NCBI GenBank assembly: GCA_000328365.1
Contig: KB295062.1
Coordinates: 135,316 to 199,315, forward strand
From: Capitella teleta
Taxonomy: Eukaryota > Annelida > Polychaeta > Capitellidae
DNA: 64,000 bases
Direction of reading: 5' to 3'
Positions 38,601 through 58,300 of the stretch are shown here, piece after piece (positions within the stretch are counted from its first letter, which is position 1; each line of letters begins with the position of its first letter). The notes below the pieces were generated by a model that worked only from the letters and a program-made list of their open reading frames with translations, did not search any database and was not told the origin of the DNA. The translations under genes were made by a program, and so were the position numbers.

Positions 38601-41600
38601 TTGGGGACAAACCTCCGTTGTTGAGGAAGAAGTTGACGACTTCCCCGTGTCCACTCATGGTGGCCAGCGTCAACGGACTACGGTTTTGATCGTCACGATG
38701 TTCGAGGCAAGAAGGACCAGCGATCTCCAGGATGACCTTTGCTGCTGGTAAAGAACCTGTGAAGAGAACAGCGAGCATGCGGGTTGAAACAGAGGCAAGA
38801 TCTCTGTAGAAACCGAAGAGTGAATGAACAGAAATCTGTCCTAATACTAAGCACTATATGCACCTGTACCGTACATGAAAGCGGAGGGAAGAATCTCACC
38901 CAATTCAGCAGCGGTGTGAATCACCGTTCTCCCACTTTTGTCTTTGATGTTTGCAGCGTCTTCCGTGAGAAGGGTCTGCAAGAGAGAGTGGAGATTCTGG
39001 AAGACTGCAGCAATGATCTTGACCCCTGACCTTGAGGCACTCGTGTGGATCGGAGCGCCTGATGGACCAGTGCATCCAGGTGCGTCCATGGTGATCCCTC
39101 TCCAGGCCATCGTCCTCATCAATCACCTGGTCGTCCACCTGAGACAGCAGCTCAAAGTGGTCGATGTGGTCCATGCGACACGCCCACATGCTGGGCGACA
39201 GGCCGTCCTGATCACGCACATTCACGCTGGCACCGTGCTCAATCAGCAGCTGAAATGAATTTCCTCATTTTATTATTTCCTTTTGGTGGAATTTAATTAA
39301 TTAAGGGATAGGGATGCTACGAGGTTCTTTTCCAAGGTGCATGCATGAAGACGCCTGTGATCATGAATAGGAACAACAGCATCACCAGCGTAATACCAGA
39401 ATTCATCGTCTTATCGAGCGACTAAAGCCGAGGTATATTCTTGACAGACTACCTGTTACTTAATGGCGAATTTGGGAGCCCTGGTTCCAGTACCCTTGAT
39501 TCCCCTTGATCCGTGAGATCAGAATAAGGGGCTGAGAGGAAGCTAGGAGACGTTAGCATTTGAATCCTGCAAAATTGATGCTCGCGTGATAAAATACAAT
39601 ATAAATTAACTTGGAGTGCGCTCTGTGCCGACAGATCTCTAGCTGACAACGGTGAAGCAAACCGCACCAAGAAACGGCACACGCTGCACTTGAAGATAAC
39701 AAACCCTCACGGCCACAATTAAACAATACATGCAGTAAATAAGTAGGTTCATTCAGTGCATCTCCCATCAAGTGACCACTTGCATCAATTATACAGAGTC
39801 TTGCAGGTAATAAGTGTCAAAATTACGAAACAGGTTTTCATTCTACGTACCATTGTACTCTTATACAAAAATGTTATGTAGTGGTAGATGTCATGCCAAA
39901 CTTATGCAACCATTGGTTACATAACAGGTTCAAATATTGATGATTAATATCGATCAGATATATTGGTTAATGTTCCGTGTGACAATTAATTAGGGCAAAT
40001 TAGAAAATCCATGCTGAGGTCAATCCGTGAGGAATTATGATGGGGAATATTCTCACAGATTGGGATAACATGTATAATTAGGGAATTAACATAATAATTA
40101 GGGAATAATTTAATCTCGTTCACCGGAGATAGCGTCAATTCATTCAGTAATAGTAATTACAGTCAGACCCCGTTAATCCGCCGTCATGTAATCCGCCCTT
40201 TTCGTAATCCGCCGTAAAATCTCAGAAACAAATCATTTGTAATGTTAATTGTGTCATGTAATCCGTCCTTTTCGTTAATCCGCCTCCGACCACGATTCTA
40301 GGGAACGAATATACATTTTACCATTGTAAATAACACATGTAATCCGCCCCCAAATAGCGTGTCGAAAATAAACATTAGCCACGACACACTAATTGTCGAC
40401 GATTTCTTTGAAGTCGGGTCAGTTTAACAACAATTGGTGCCTCCCCGTTTGTTTAACGGCGATTTGCGTTGTTTAATTAACTTGTTAAGCGTTAAAATTG
40501 CAGGCAAAAATTCTGTTAAGTCTTTAATTAAATTGGTCGGTGGGTTAAGCAATGTTCAGGAGCGGAACGAACGAGATGACAAAGTTGTGAGTGGAGATAA
40601 ATCGAGTGGAGAAGCGAGATCTGAGCTCGCGAAGAAAGTCTTGGCGGGGCAGCACATGCGCACATTAAATGCTATATATTTTGAGAGATTCGAGGAGTCG
40701 GAGGCTGCGAAGCAAGAAAATAAAGATGAACTTCACAGATTGGGCTTGATGAAACGGCTTATCACAAGCAGAATGAATAATGCCGCTATAAGCAGACAAC
40801 CATCACTTAATTTTTCAAACAATAAAAATCTTTAATTGGCCTCATGTGATCGTTTATGAGGTCTTTTTTACCTCCTGCTCCATTCCTAAGGGAATATGCT
40901 ACTACGCTAATGCATAACATGGGTTTTGGGGGTTTTAAAATGACACACAATTTTGATCAATTTGTGGTCTCAAATGTAATCCGCCCTTTTCGTTAATCCG
41001 TCAGTTTTCTTGGGAACGGAGGAGGGCGGATTAACGGGGTGTGACTGTATACTAATTTCTGATTGGATGATATTGTGCGCCATGTGTGGCACGCGTATTG
41101 ATGAGGCGCCAAAATCGCGTGATTTGATTGGGTTCTGTTCAAACACAAAGTTCAGTCGGCTTCAGAACCAAACAAACCTTTGAAATCGATCAAATATGTC
41201 GGAGAACGCAATTCAGGGGTCTTAATGCTGAGGAGTGAGGACTGATCAGGAACCTATTTGCAGTCAAACCTCCAACAAACATGAATGCAGAATTTGAGCA
41301 GATTAATTGTAGTTGTATCTAAAATATATATCTATATATACTTAGGTGCAAAAGAAACACAACAATCTATAATTGTCATTATTGGCTTTATAAATAGTAA
41401 ATCCAAGTTGAATAGTCTACACGGTGCACAAGTCTATTCTCTCCATTTTCAAACCGTTCGCGATCCAAAATTAATTTTCTTGTGTAGCCAATCCGTGAAT
41501 CCTGGTAAACATTATTTCGAGTACTGGCTTGATAAGATGTCTTTGATAGACGATGAAATTGACTGGAACGATACTCCGAGTGCTTAACTCAAAAGCAATC

Positions 41601-44600
41601 AGACTTTTGACAAATTTGCACTCTGGGAAGCCTGACGGATTCCTGAGGGGTAGTATCCAGACGCCTTCTGGAGCATGGAGTTGATCCAAGAATCACAAAC
41701 CGCCAAATTGGATACAGTGAATCAACCACATGTGTCATCGAGCAGAAAATATCAGGTCTACCGTGGATTGACCCAGTTCTGGATGCCTACAAGTGAGCAA
41801 ACTGAGACGAAGGACAAATCCGCCGAGCTACAGGTTAGGACTGGTTCAAGACAACCACGTTTACGGGATATGTGACTGGGGAGGAATGTGACTGATCAAT
41901 ACCTGCAGAGAAACTTTTAATATCAGGTCAAGTAGGGGAAATTAGATCAGATAGGGACCCAGGTCCCCATAAAAGACCCCAAATCTGGGGTTAAGAATAT
42001 CCGGAGATCAGACTATTGCAGCAAAATGATGCTCATTCACACCCTGCTATGCCACAGGGCAGGGTTGAGCGTCTCATTGAGACATTTGACAAAAAAATCC
42101 TCTCATGCGTTATTGGCGTGTGAGTCAGAGGACAGGGAATATCTAACCATGAAAATCGAAACATTTTTATTTTGACCCCTTGTCGATTGTTCCTCCAATT
42201 AAACCAGGTTAATTCCATTTGTTTTCTTTGAAATTTCAGGAATATCTGTGCAAGTGGCAATATTAATATATACTACAAGCGTAAATGGTGGCCTTGAAGT
42301 TGGATAGAAGCCAATGAGTTATTTGGATGTGAAAACACTAAAGTACACATATCCTTCCTATAGTATATATAATGTATAGTGAGAGAAGAGACGTCGATCG
42401 ATCGATGTAAGGGTTCGCACTATTTGCTTTATCGATCAGTTGATCTCAAGGACATAATATTATCTTCACTTTGAACCAGTTAGAGATTATGTGAAGTCGT
42501 GAGTATGGGAATCACAGGATGAAATGATGTACGAACCCATCTCCTTGTTAAAACTGCTTATACAATTAACTGTTACTAGATCATCAACAATAGCAATTAA
42601 AGAGATGAAAAGAAAAATTACATTCAATCAAACTCAGCACAATTAGGTGGATTTTGCATTCGGGATGAAAATATTCCTGTCTTGAGGAGAAAGAGACCCC
42701 AGAAGACAACATGCAACGTCGGCTGCACGTCTGAATTAGGTCAAAGGTCAGATGGAGGTCATTATCCTGACGTCCTGGCGATGTACGTTGATCAGAGTTC
42801 AGTTTAAAATTGATGTTGGTTTTGTATATAACATATGTACGTACCTCTCGGGGACTGGATAAGTCAACAGCACAAATTCCCTTTTGCTTCAAACTATTAA
42901 TTATTATGCACAAGCTAAAATAACTAAAAAATTCATCTAAGTCTTAGTCATTAATATCACGCAAGAAATTATTCATGTTAAATTTTAAGATAATTTTGCT
43001 AAATGCTAATACTATATGGTTACCTAACATATTTTAATTTATTCAACCAAATTGGTCATTACATGCATTAATTAATATTCCTGTATTAATAAATTAATTT
43101 CCTGTTTCCAGCTACAAAATAACCATAATTCAACATATTACATTTCATCGATACATTACCAATATTATTTTAATTAAAAACTGCTGCATTTTGTGTGGAG
43201 TGGACTCGTTATTTTCATCCCGGCCATGCAGGCTAGCCTCTGCACATACAGTACATACACATCATCATGCCATTGTAATCCATGAGGAAAGGAGGTCAAT
43301 GAGTCATGACCTATTTATTTGAGATGAATTAACAAAGCATTTATCACACATGTGTCCACAGATGACTTCATGTGGCATCTAAACACACCATCAGAAGTGA
43401 AACATTCAAGCTGACAAATTTCATATTAAATATTGACGTCACTTTTAATTTAAAAGATGCCAACAACATTCTGTGCAACAACACAACATTATTTAATTAG
43501 CTGTTCATTATAACCAGTTCTGATCAGCTGTTTTTCTATCATTCTAATATAGCAGACATCCAAGGAATATTTATTGTGCAAATTCCAGCTATGAGGTATC
43601 AGCCAATTATGTAATAACCTAATTCAAAAGAAAAACGTCAATAGTTCCCACTCTGATTACATAACCAACAAGCAATAAAGGCAATATGCGGCGCAAGGCA
43701 CAAAATCCAGATACCAATTATGTCGCTGCGTGTATATTAAGCAGCCGGTTTACTTCCATATATGAGACTTGTTCTGGAAAGTTCTCAGCCGAACATAGAA
43801 TGTGTGAACACAGAAAAGTGAATTTGAGCTTGGGAGTTGCTTTACAGGTGAAAATTACAAACATTGAATTTCTCAAGAAGTCACATGACCACCTCTGACG
43901 CCATATTTTAGCGAAGCGGCTGGGGTCGGCATTTCTGCACTCCACAACCCTTGGCGTAAGAGCACCAAATAAAAGTACACGCGTATGATGATCCAATTGA
44001 CATTTGTGCACAACGGGAGACACGTACCTTGAGGCAATCCCGGCTGACCCCAGCGCACGCCCAGTGAATGGCCGCTCGGCCGCAGTGATCCTGGACTTCA
44101 ATGTTGGCTGCATACTCAATGAGGATGCGCAACGCTTCGTGCTGTCCGTCATGACACGCTCTGTGCACCACAGTCGAACCATCTGACATCAAAATAAATT
44201 CAATTACATCCATATTATTATATTCAATTATGCCTATAATTATAATTAATTTGTATATAATACAACAACATGGCTATTTTCTGTAACACTGTTATGGAAG
44301 GGAAGGGGGGGGGGGGTTAAAACCGAGCTTCCTGACATCTCAAAGGAATCATTGCCAAGAATATCAGAGTCTCGTTGTGGCTTGCGCATTCCGATCATGC
44401 TTTTCAATTCCAATGACTTCAAGTTGCGGCAAAGCAAACACCAGTCATTTGTGTGGGAGGCCTGCCTCAATGAGACGTAAAGGGAGAGATATATTGCACT
44501 TAACAAACAAAGAGGATATTTGAGATCACCTGTGAAGATAACAATGGATCTCGTTTATATCGACCATGAAAGTGGAACTATAAAACCTTCATATTTTGAG

Positions 44601-47600
44601 TACAGAAGTCATAAAATCTGCGAATATGTTAGCATAAATAACGCAAATTTGCATGCATAATATAGCTGTTTGATCTGCTACGTGCCCTTATCGCTGTTTA
44701 CTGTGTCATGTTTTATGAGATGTAATCCGTTGAATGATCCCTTTGACAAACTGTTGAATCATTTCCAAAAGTCAGCGTCCTACTCCAAATCGATAAGCCG
44801 GTGGAGCAGAAAGAGATTCTCCAATATTCAGAAAAATATTTTCGTTTCACACTGATCACAAATCACAGGTAACCACTGTGTGCCATGCACATGCGATGTG
44901 CGCAGTACGCACACCATTGATTCATTATGACATAACACCACAAGCAGAGATCCTTTGACATCAGGGCTAATTACCTGCTGCCGTTGAGTTGACGTCAATA
45001 CCATGTTGGCAAAGGAGCTGCACCGTGTCCAGATGACCGTGATGTACGGCGTACATCAGCGCATTTCGGCCCATTGCGTCCACTTCGTAGAGGCACTCAG
45101 GCTCTGAGGAGAACAAAAAGTTTGGCGTTCAATTCGCATTGAAATACTATCATCCTCAAATATCACAATTAGAATTAAGTTCTATTACTCTTTGATGACA
45201 TTCATCAGTGTATCCATTTCATTTGCGTGGGCAGAGGAAGCTAAGCGCCCACATTGGCCAAGTGAATCACGGATCAACACTCAATGATGCCATTGAGCAC
45301 TGCTACACCACCTGGTTGTACTTATGGAAACATTTCAAATGGAGCATTTGTAATGCATGAAAACATAGATTAAAAGAATATGAACCATTCGCTACCATTC
45401 AGCGAATGGTTAACATTCAACAGGTTGGTTCATTAATTCAATGCTTCACTCTTGCTATTGGGTTTCGATTGTTTGTCAGAATCAGAATGTTTTGCACTGT
45501 TAACATATGAATTATTCCAGACGCCACAAAATGCACGATTGCCTGAAGACAACAATGCTGTTGCAGAAGCCTTGAGCTTTAAAAAATACAAGAATAAAAC
45601 AAACAATATTGTTTACATGTGTTAATATGAAAATTCGAATCTGAGCATCATAAAACCCAATTCACAGATGGAATTGCTCACCCTTCTCTATGAGAGACAT
45701 GAGCATGGCGTTGTCTCCCTGCTTGGCAGACAGGATCACGACGGGGAGAGTGCTGAGGTCTTTGCGTAAGTCTGCAGGTAGGGTTCCCGTGGGTTTTGGT
45801 ATTTCCAAGTTTGTCCATTTCCACAAAAATTTATCCGGCTGATCACGGAACGGAGTCATAGGACTGAGTCCACGCAGCGACTGAGTCAGTTTTGAGCTGG
45901 TTCCAGACTCTTGTTGGCTGGGCTGGAGGCGTGATCGCAGCTGACGGTAATATCGCTGCATGTGCAACAGCGCCATGTTGAGCGCATCTCGAAGTTCAGC
46001 ACACTCGGCATCCTCACTGAGCTTCAGAAGAAACTCATGAATCAGAGCAGATGCCTTCTGGAAATCTGAAAATAACATACTCAGCTCAGAGATGACCTTT
46101 ATAATATTGCTTTCTATGAAACATGATCACAGGCTGAGATGCTTATGTGGAGAGCTCAGAGATCCTATAATGGTAATATATTCATTCTTGTGTAAACACA
46201 TCAAGTCCCTCAGTCAACTTTTTAGTGTTTCAAGAAAAACGGGTTAAGGAGAGAGTAGAGTATCCACTATTACTCCAAACAGTAAATAATTGCATCACAA
46301 ACTTATGAAACATGGAATATCTCTGCTATGTACAGGCAATACAAGTGTAATATAAGTTATATATTTATAACTTAATGAGGACAGCAAAGCGGTGGAAGAT
46401 TAGGCAACTAACTTATTTCCTGATAAAAATAGCCTCAATTTTCTATGCGCGTCAGTGACCTTCTGCTATTTGATTGCCACTCAAGAGAGATATCAAACAA
46501 AATTAATCGGCCGCTCTCACAACTCACAAATCCATGTTATTCACCTTTGCCCACCTTTTCAATCACAATAACAACGTCACTCTGGCAGCGTAACCTGACG
46601 CCTGACCTCATCCGGAAGCACTCAGCTTTCCTTGTTCTCCAATTATGTTTTCTCTTCACCTTTTTCCTTCTTTCTTAAACTCTAATATGGTTTGAGTCGA
46701 TTCATGATCGAGTAATACGCTGTAACCAGAAAAAAAAGCCTGGTGTTTTTGTTTGATTAGTTTAGAGCCCAACATCCCTTCAAAATGATGTAATTATCAT
46801 TAGTTAATTAACATATTTAACAGTTGAGTTAAATATTAGACATGTAAATTGAGAACACATAAATTATATAAATCCTCAGTGTAAGATGATCGACTGAGGA
46901 ATTTATGAACTGAAATATCTTGATCCAGTGAACTGAAGTAACTCTTTACTCTCAAATTAAACCTAACAGAATAGCGCACTTAGAAATACATGCCAGCACT
47001 TTGAACTTATTTGACGAGTCCATTGGTGGATAGTAAAAACATTAGCCACTGAGCCAATTAAACACTTTGAAAGAAATTGCCACATTTTCCCCTGGTGCCA
47101 AGCATTCTTGAATAACTATTGACCTTGAGTTGTCAAAAAAAATAAAATAAAAAATCTATAGCATAACAAAATATTTTGCTTAGAAATTTTCAGGAGACTT
47201 CTATAAATTAAGGCCCATTATAGTAGCTGTGTATCGTTTGAACAGAACCAAACTACTGAATTGTTCAGTTCTCTATCCTTATAATACTTACTGTATATAT
47301 ATAATTCTTTTTGGTTCAGTTTATTATTTGTCAAGCATTATATGATACTGAAAAGATATTAATTTAATCTCAGGTACTTAGTAACCATGGTTTATGATTC
47401 TATATAATTATCTTAATTACATCTAATTAATCTAATAATTATATAATGACATAAATTACCATTAACATGATTAACATTAATAAATGCTGTGAGTTTGACC
47501 AGATAATGAGTGAGAAGAAATATATTTTATATATTTTGAATCGTATAGATAAGAGTGTTGATATTGAATGAAAGTTCATGATTGAGCATGTATGACTGAA

Positions 47601-48525
47601 AAAGAAATCTATAGGTATGTGAGTTTTATTGCATGCAGCAGGAGGAAAATTCTGCTGGGTCCAAGAGTATTATAAATGTTCACCCACAATGCAATACACA
47701 ATTGAGAAATCATCATATCATATAATTTTGGCTGTTTATTGCAGTAACATTTAAAATTCAAAGTTCATGACCCTACACAAGCAGCACAACTCTCGTATAA
47801 TTAAGAATCAGATGACACAGCTGGCTATAACGTACCCAGGGGCGGCCCATTTGGGGGACGGCGGATGGGCTAGCTAAAATATGATTATGGACGGTTATCA
47901 GATGACCATTTACAGTCACCTGACACAGTGTCACATCCAGTGCTAGCCCGATACCATGGCTGATCTTGATCCCCCGTAGATCAGCCCTACCATATCAGGC
48001 CCAAAATGAGTCCACACTAATTGAAATTTTAGGCTTCCAGGTTACCTTACAATTTTCATGCAAATAATCTGCCAAAAAATAACAGCGTCATGTTGTAGCC
48101 TGCAATTTTGCAAGGGGCCACAATAACCGATCTGCATATCTATGCAGTATATGATAGGCCTAGTCCAGTCCCTGTAGTGCCATTGGATGATTGTGAATTT
48201 GGGATATATTGGCATTGGAGGAGAAGTAATGGGCAGGTGGAATTTCACACTGTGCCACACTGACCGAGTCATCGAGTGGAACATCGTTATGATCGTAGAG
48301 TGAAAGATTAACAGTCACAGTGTACGCCGATGTCACCTGAGTCCTGTCTGTGACTGGTGACAGTGCACTGGTGCATGACTATAATTAATTAACAGTGACT
48401 GGCACACTTAGTAGTGTCGCACTGACAGTGTGACTGTCACAGTCACAGTGACACTCACACTGTCACTGTGACTGTGTCAGTGTGACTGTTCATGAGCGTA
48501 TCTCACCTCTTCTTTTGATTGTCAT
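35692..48525 (-). CDS. Ankyrin-repeat protein with a PP1-docking (RVxF) motif, ~1,076 aa
   Basis: The 17 exons are 48525-48507, 46065-45682, 45103-44975, 44182-44028, 39249-39031, 38975-38900, 38756-38613, 38563-38325, 38274-37957, 37907-37757, 37707-37520, 37470-37324, 37277-37175, 37094-36855, 36679-36400, 36180-35922 and 35871-35692. All splice sites are GT..AG and phase-consistent. A helical N-terminal region (7-134) precedes ankyrin repeats at ~135-400, seen as GRNALMYAVHHGHLDTVQLL, VVHRACHDGQHEALRIL and GRTVIHTAAELG. The rest is proline/serine/glutamine-rich and disordered, with a polyQ tract (exon 12), eight lysines (861-868) and three GQLP repeats (1055-1068). KHVSW at 760-764 fits [RK]x[VI]x[FW], the PP1-binding RVxF consensus. 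The start exon is only 19 nt and rests on one good donor and phase. Its nearest family is uncertain. The repeats recall inversin/ANKRD proteins. Confidence 0.8.
40160..41047 (+). mobile_element. pogo/Tigger-like non-autonomous DNA transposon C
   Basis: Ends CAGTCAGACCCCGTTAATCC and the inverted GGATTAACGGGGTGTGACTG lie between TA dinucleotides (40158-40159, 41048-41049), in intron 4 of the ankyrin gene. The TGTAATCCGCCCTTTTCGT motif is repeated inside. A frame of 133 codons (40434-40835) is charged and helical but not recognisable as transposase. It may be a remnant. Confidence 0.85.
41533..42265 (+). repeat. Dispersed repeat family, copy B
   Basis: It aligns to copy A at 10122-10770 with many substitutions and small indels, and lies within intron 4 of the ankyrin gene. 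A further weak match (TATGCAGTATATGATAGGCC) lies near 48140. No coding function was recognised. Confidence 0.65.
48395..48492. repeat. GTCACA/TGTGAC-rich imperfect palindrome
   Basis: A low-complexity stretch of alternating CACTGT and GTCACAG words forms long self-complementary arms centred near 48450. It sits just inside intron 1 of the ankyrin gene, next to the shared promoter region. Confidence 0.6.
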
Positions 48526-49071
48526 TTTTTGTCTGCGCGAAAATTATCCATCATGATTTGCACAATAATCCAAACTTTGATGTTTATCCAAACTAGAGGC
48601 ATGGCCGTCACCTATAGGATGAAAAAACCGTGCAACTGGCGATATTTTACAACATTTTGCCATCAGAAGCAGAACTCCAAGGAATACAAATCCCACAATG
48701 CAATGTTCACATGTCAAGGTCGTTGTGGCGATCCGCACTATTTTTTATAAAATGAAATATTGTTCTACGTCAAATTTTACATTTATTGTCAGGAAAATTA
48801 ACTGATATTGATTAGTGAAGTCTTTTTATCATTTTGAGCTATTTTTGTGCAATGAACTAGACATTCAATGCACACGACCGCATCACCCGAATAAGATCGC
48901 GAAAACCGGTTCACTGCTCTGCCTTGAAGTGAAATATCACTACGACATCCCAACGGTGGCCATTTTGGATACGTCTTGGATCTTTTTGAATTTACATCCG
49001 CGGTCATCGGCTTCAAAACTGAATCCGAACGGAAGATTAGGCGATAAAAACAAAATTTAATATCTTAAGTT
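48526..49071. promoter_or_regulatory. Putative bidirectional promoter of the ankyrin and PP1 genes
   Basis: 546 bp separate the minus-strand ATG at 48525 from the plus-strand ATG at 49072. No TATA box stands out in either direction. Such spacing is commonly taken as a shared promoter. Confidence 0.5.
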
Positions 49072-54659
<5,588 letters not shown>

Positions 54660-56773
54660 AAAATCTTTGGACGAACCAAAACCATTGTGAGCAAATTGAG
54701 GTTGTGTGCAGAGATGTTATGGACTCATGTCTTCAGGCCAGCAGTCATACCATTCTAATAAGGAGGAGAGGACGACGCCTGATGCCCGGCTGGAATACAG
54801 AAAGAAGTACGCCCACAAAGGAAGACTGCTATTTTTGGGCACCGGATGGGTTGTGATGATCGCGGTTATGGAAGACCGAAGGATGGCATCGTCTATGAGA
54901 TCATGAAGGACACACGGCGCAGATATCACTACGCTGTCAGAGCACTGAGACGTCGGCAGGATGAGATGCACCACCGCAGCCTAGCATCAAAGCTTGATAA
55001 CCGTTACGACATCTGGACGGAAGTGAAACGCCTATGGCCCCAGCATAGAGTAACACCACCATCTATGGTTAATGCTCATGAAGAGGCGGATACTGCTGAA
55101 ATGTTTGCTTGGAAATTTGAATCCCTGTACAGAAGCACTCCTCCCACGGATCCCACGGAGTTTCAGAACCTGATGAATGAGCTGGAGCAAAGTTCCATGT
55201 CAATGCTTGTACCGCAGAAATATGACGCTGCTATGCTCAGTTCGTGCCTGCCCCGAATGAAGAAAGGAAAACGTGATCCGGAGCATGGACTCTCATCTGA
55301 TCATCTGATTAATGCATCTGAACTCTTGTTATTCTACTTAGCCACCCTCTTTGATGCCATGATCACACACTCTTATACTCCTCGTCCATTACTGCACTCC
55401 ACTATTATAGCCATCCCCAAGAACACGAACGCATCTCTTTGTGCTAGTGACAATTACCGGGAAATTTTTTCTGGTGAGCCCTAATCTGTAAATTACTCGA
55501 TCTTCTCCTCATCTCAATTCATGGAAACTCGTTGATCACGTCAGATCTTCAATTTGGGTTCAAACCGGGTCTCTCTACGACGATGTGCACAGCTGCCCTG
55601 CTAGAGGTTGGATCTCACAACGAGCAACAAGGCTCCGATGTGTACTGTTGTCTGTTGGATGCCTCTAAGGCCTTTGATAAAGTACAATTCGGAAAGCTTT
55701 TTCGGCTACTCATGGACAGGAATTACCACCACCAGTAAACCTGTTGCTTCTGGATGCTTACAGACAACAAGAGACCATCGTGAAAGGGGGCAATGCCAAA
55801 TCCAGATCGTTCACTGCAACCAACGGCGTGAAGCAAGGCGGTGTCTTGTCGCCCTTGCTGTTCACAGTCTATATGGACGAACTGCTGCATCGGTTAGAAA
55901 ACGAGGCATTGGCTGTCACATCGGACATCAATTCAATGGCGCGCTCGCTTACGCCGATGACCTCACTTTGCTGGCACCTAATATGAATACTCTTGCGGCA
56001 ATGACTGAGATCTGTAGGTACATCATATGCCAAGGAATTTCACCTCACATTCAACGCGAAGAAAACGACGTGCATGAAGATCGGATCTGCTAGTACAAAA
56101 ACACAGGACATTCTGCGCATTGACGATCAGCTGGTGACATGGACAGATGCATGCATACATCTAGGAAACAAAGTCAATCGCTGACTGCGCTCTGAAGGCA
56201 CCACGTTTCATCGGCCAAGTTAACCGGCTGTTGGGTAACTTTGGGTTTCTCTCCTCAGACGTTCGCTCACGGCTATTCACGGCATATTGCACGTCTTTTT
56301 ATGGTGTTCTGTTATGGACCTTAGGGTCATCCAGCTGGACGAGGGTCATTGTGGCATGGAGAAAAGCTGTACGAAGAGTACTAAAACTGCCATACCAAAC
56401 TCACACGTGGCTTTTGCCTGTACTCCTGGGACGACCGCCGCTTCAGTGCAGCCTTGAGTGCCGTTTCGTCCGTTTTTACGCTACCATGGAGCAAAGCAGC
56501 AATGCTGTCGTCAGATTGCTCTCTTTGAGAACAAAGCGCTCAGCGTCATCAATGATTGGCAGAAATCTCGCGCTTTTGCCAGACACACGCGGAGTGGACT
56601 CATATTCTGATCTCCATCTTAACATACGGCGCATTGTATCTCACCATAAACCAGCGGATGAACTGCTACCAATTGCAGACCTAGCTTCAGAGCTGATCCT
56701 GTCGATCCTCCTCCAAATCCACACAACTCTCCAGTCTCTTGGTGTCACCTTTGATCAACGTCCAGTTGTCTGA
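54660..56773 (+). mobile_element. LINE (non-LTR retrotransposon), 5'-truncated and frameshifted
   Basis: Successive frames give a pre-RT segment (54846-55484), motif A-like CLLDASKAFDKV, motif B NGVKQGGVLSPLLFTVYMDE, motif C GALAYADDLTLLAP and a C-terminal thumb-like region ending near 56771. The order is right for one ORF2, but it is split by several frameshifts and a stop, so it is dead. The YADD block matches the fragment at 11113-11510. Confidence 0.85.
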
Positions 56774-56849
56774 GCCATTAAGGAGTACCCTTCAGAATTC
56801 AGACAAAGGTCATGGTGAGGCAAGCTCCCAGGCCTTTGATCTTTATTGA

Positions 56850-57424
56850 ACACGTCTTTGGTCGTGTTGATTCTTATACTCACTTATTTTTCGTTCTGTC
56901 CATCTTCTAGCTGTGAGCAAGTTTCCGAGGTGTTTGAGATGTGTTCTAGTTCCTGGATTTTTTTTCTGCAACTGCTCGCGTTCTCCTTCCGTATTCCGTA
57001 TCTCTCCATCAGCTCGTTTAGCTTCTTATGTTTTGAAGCCCTTTTGTCGTGTTCGCTGTCATCGCCTGATCTTTTGACAGTCTCCCAACTTGGATCCAGT
57101 GTCCATGCATCTTTACTCCTTCATTGTTTCCGCAAAGATGTTAGATACTAGTTGGGACAGCAGACAACCCTCTTCCTATGGTACTTTGTCCACCATCCCT
57201 TGTTCTTTCCGTCCTGTTGCCGTCTGTCCCATGTAAAGACGACAAAGGGTTTTAATCCGTCTCCAATCCTTCCAATCTGCTCCCAGGTCTTTCAAAATTT
57301 CCATGTGATGCAACATCCAATGTGAAATTCGGCAGTGATTCGTGGATAACATACGGGAAAGTCCTACGGCAGAACTATCGAGCCTCGAAGCAACAGAGAT
57401 GTGGTTCCACATGTGGAACCACAT
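56850..57424 (-). mobile_element. Minus-strand LINE RT fragment of another lineage
   Basis: The minus strand encodes MEILKDLGADWKDWRRIKTL and LYMGQTAT, the typical block ahead of RT motif B in LINEs with DWKDxRxIxxLYxxQ. Downstream a lysine/glutamate-rich helical frame (KHKKLNELMERYGIRKENAS) may be unrelated or ORF1-like. Degraded. Confidence 0.55.
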
Positions 57425-57426
57425 CT
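57397..57426. repeat. Perfect 30-bp palindrome
   Basis: AGATGTGGTTCCACA is followed immediately by its exact reverse complement, without a spacer, at the edge of the minus-strand LINE fragment. Confidence 0.95.
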
Positions 57427-57994
57427 GCAGGAGAATATATCACGCCCTTATTGAGTCATTGTTGCCTTCCACAAACAGCAATAGCCAACAATGAAGAGAT
57501 CCCGTGGTGAGCACAGCTAGCAAACGAAAATAATCAAAATATGAGAACAGGCAAACACAACACGAATGACGGAGCTTTTTTCAGACATGTGATGCTTTTA
57601 TAGAACACCAGATCAACCATCAACACTGACAAATTCGTTATTCATAATTATGGCCATGTGTGCTTTAATTTATATAATTGTAATTGTTATATGATTGTGT
57701 TTGTTATTATCAGGAGTGAAATTTGCACCATTTTTCTAATGATCTAGCAATGGCCATTTTTATTTATTTATTTATTTATTTATTTTTTTTTTTTTTTGCA
57801 GCATATTATGGGTAATAGTATAATAATGTATTATAATATTTCACTCATTACAACGTACTCGAATTAATACACAAACTTCTTCTAAAATTTGATGAGTCTA
57901 AATGTTTAGACGTGTAGCTTGACGTCTGGTAATAGTATAGCTTTCATTATATTGTACACGATCATGTAAATACACCTATTTCTGTATGTTTTGC
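57427..57994. other. Spacer with (ATTT)n
   Basis: A short TTTA/ATTT run and T-tract near 57758-57800. No gene recognised. Confidence 0.4.
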
Positions 57995-58195
57995 TCATTG
58001 GTTGCGGCATTCTGTTGCAATTTGAAGCAATCGACCAAGTATCGTCAGCTTCATATAATTATCATTGCAATACATGTTGCAATGACACTCTTTACTCAAT
58101 GTACACTCCTTAGGGTATCGAACATCAACCATGATTGATTTCTTGCTTGCTTTTGTTTCCTCTCCGACCTGTGTGCGTGCGACCCTCCTGCACAT
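57995..58195 (-). CDS. Possible small cysteine-containing protein, 66 aa
   Basis: The minus-strand frame from the ATG at 58195 encodes a charged N-terminus, then ECTLSKECHCNMYCND, and stops at 57995. A good minus-strand TATA box (TATATAAAAG) lies upstream at 58310-58301. A short upstream ATG frame lies between them, and no signal peptide was seen. It could equally be part of a larger spliced transcript. I recognise no family. Confidence 0.3.
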   Translation of the reverse strand: MCRRVARTQVGEETKASKKSIMVDVRYPKECTLSKECHCNMYCNDNYMKLTILGRLLQIATECRNQ

Positions 58196-58300
58196 CTCTG
58201 CCTGGTATCCTTGCTCAGCATTCAGATCAGCAATCACACATTGATCATAACGTCGAGGTCTTCGATTCTTCCCTCGCAGATCGACTCGGCTGAAAACCCT

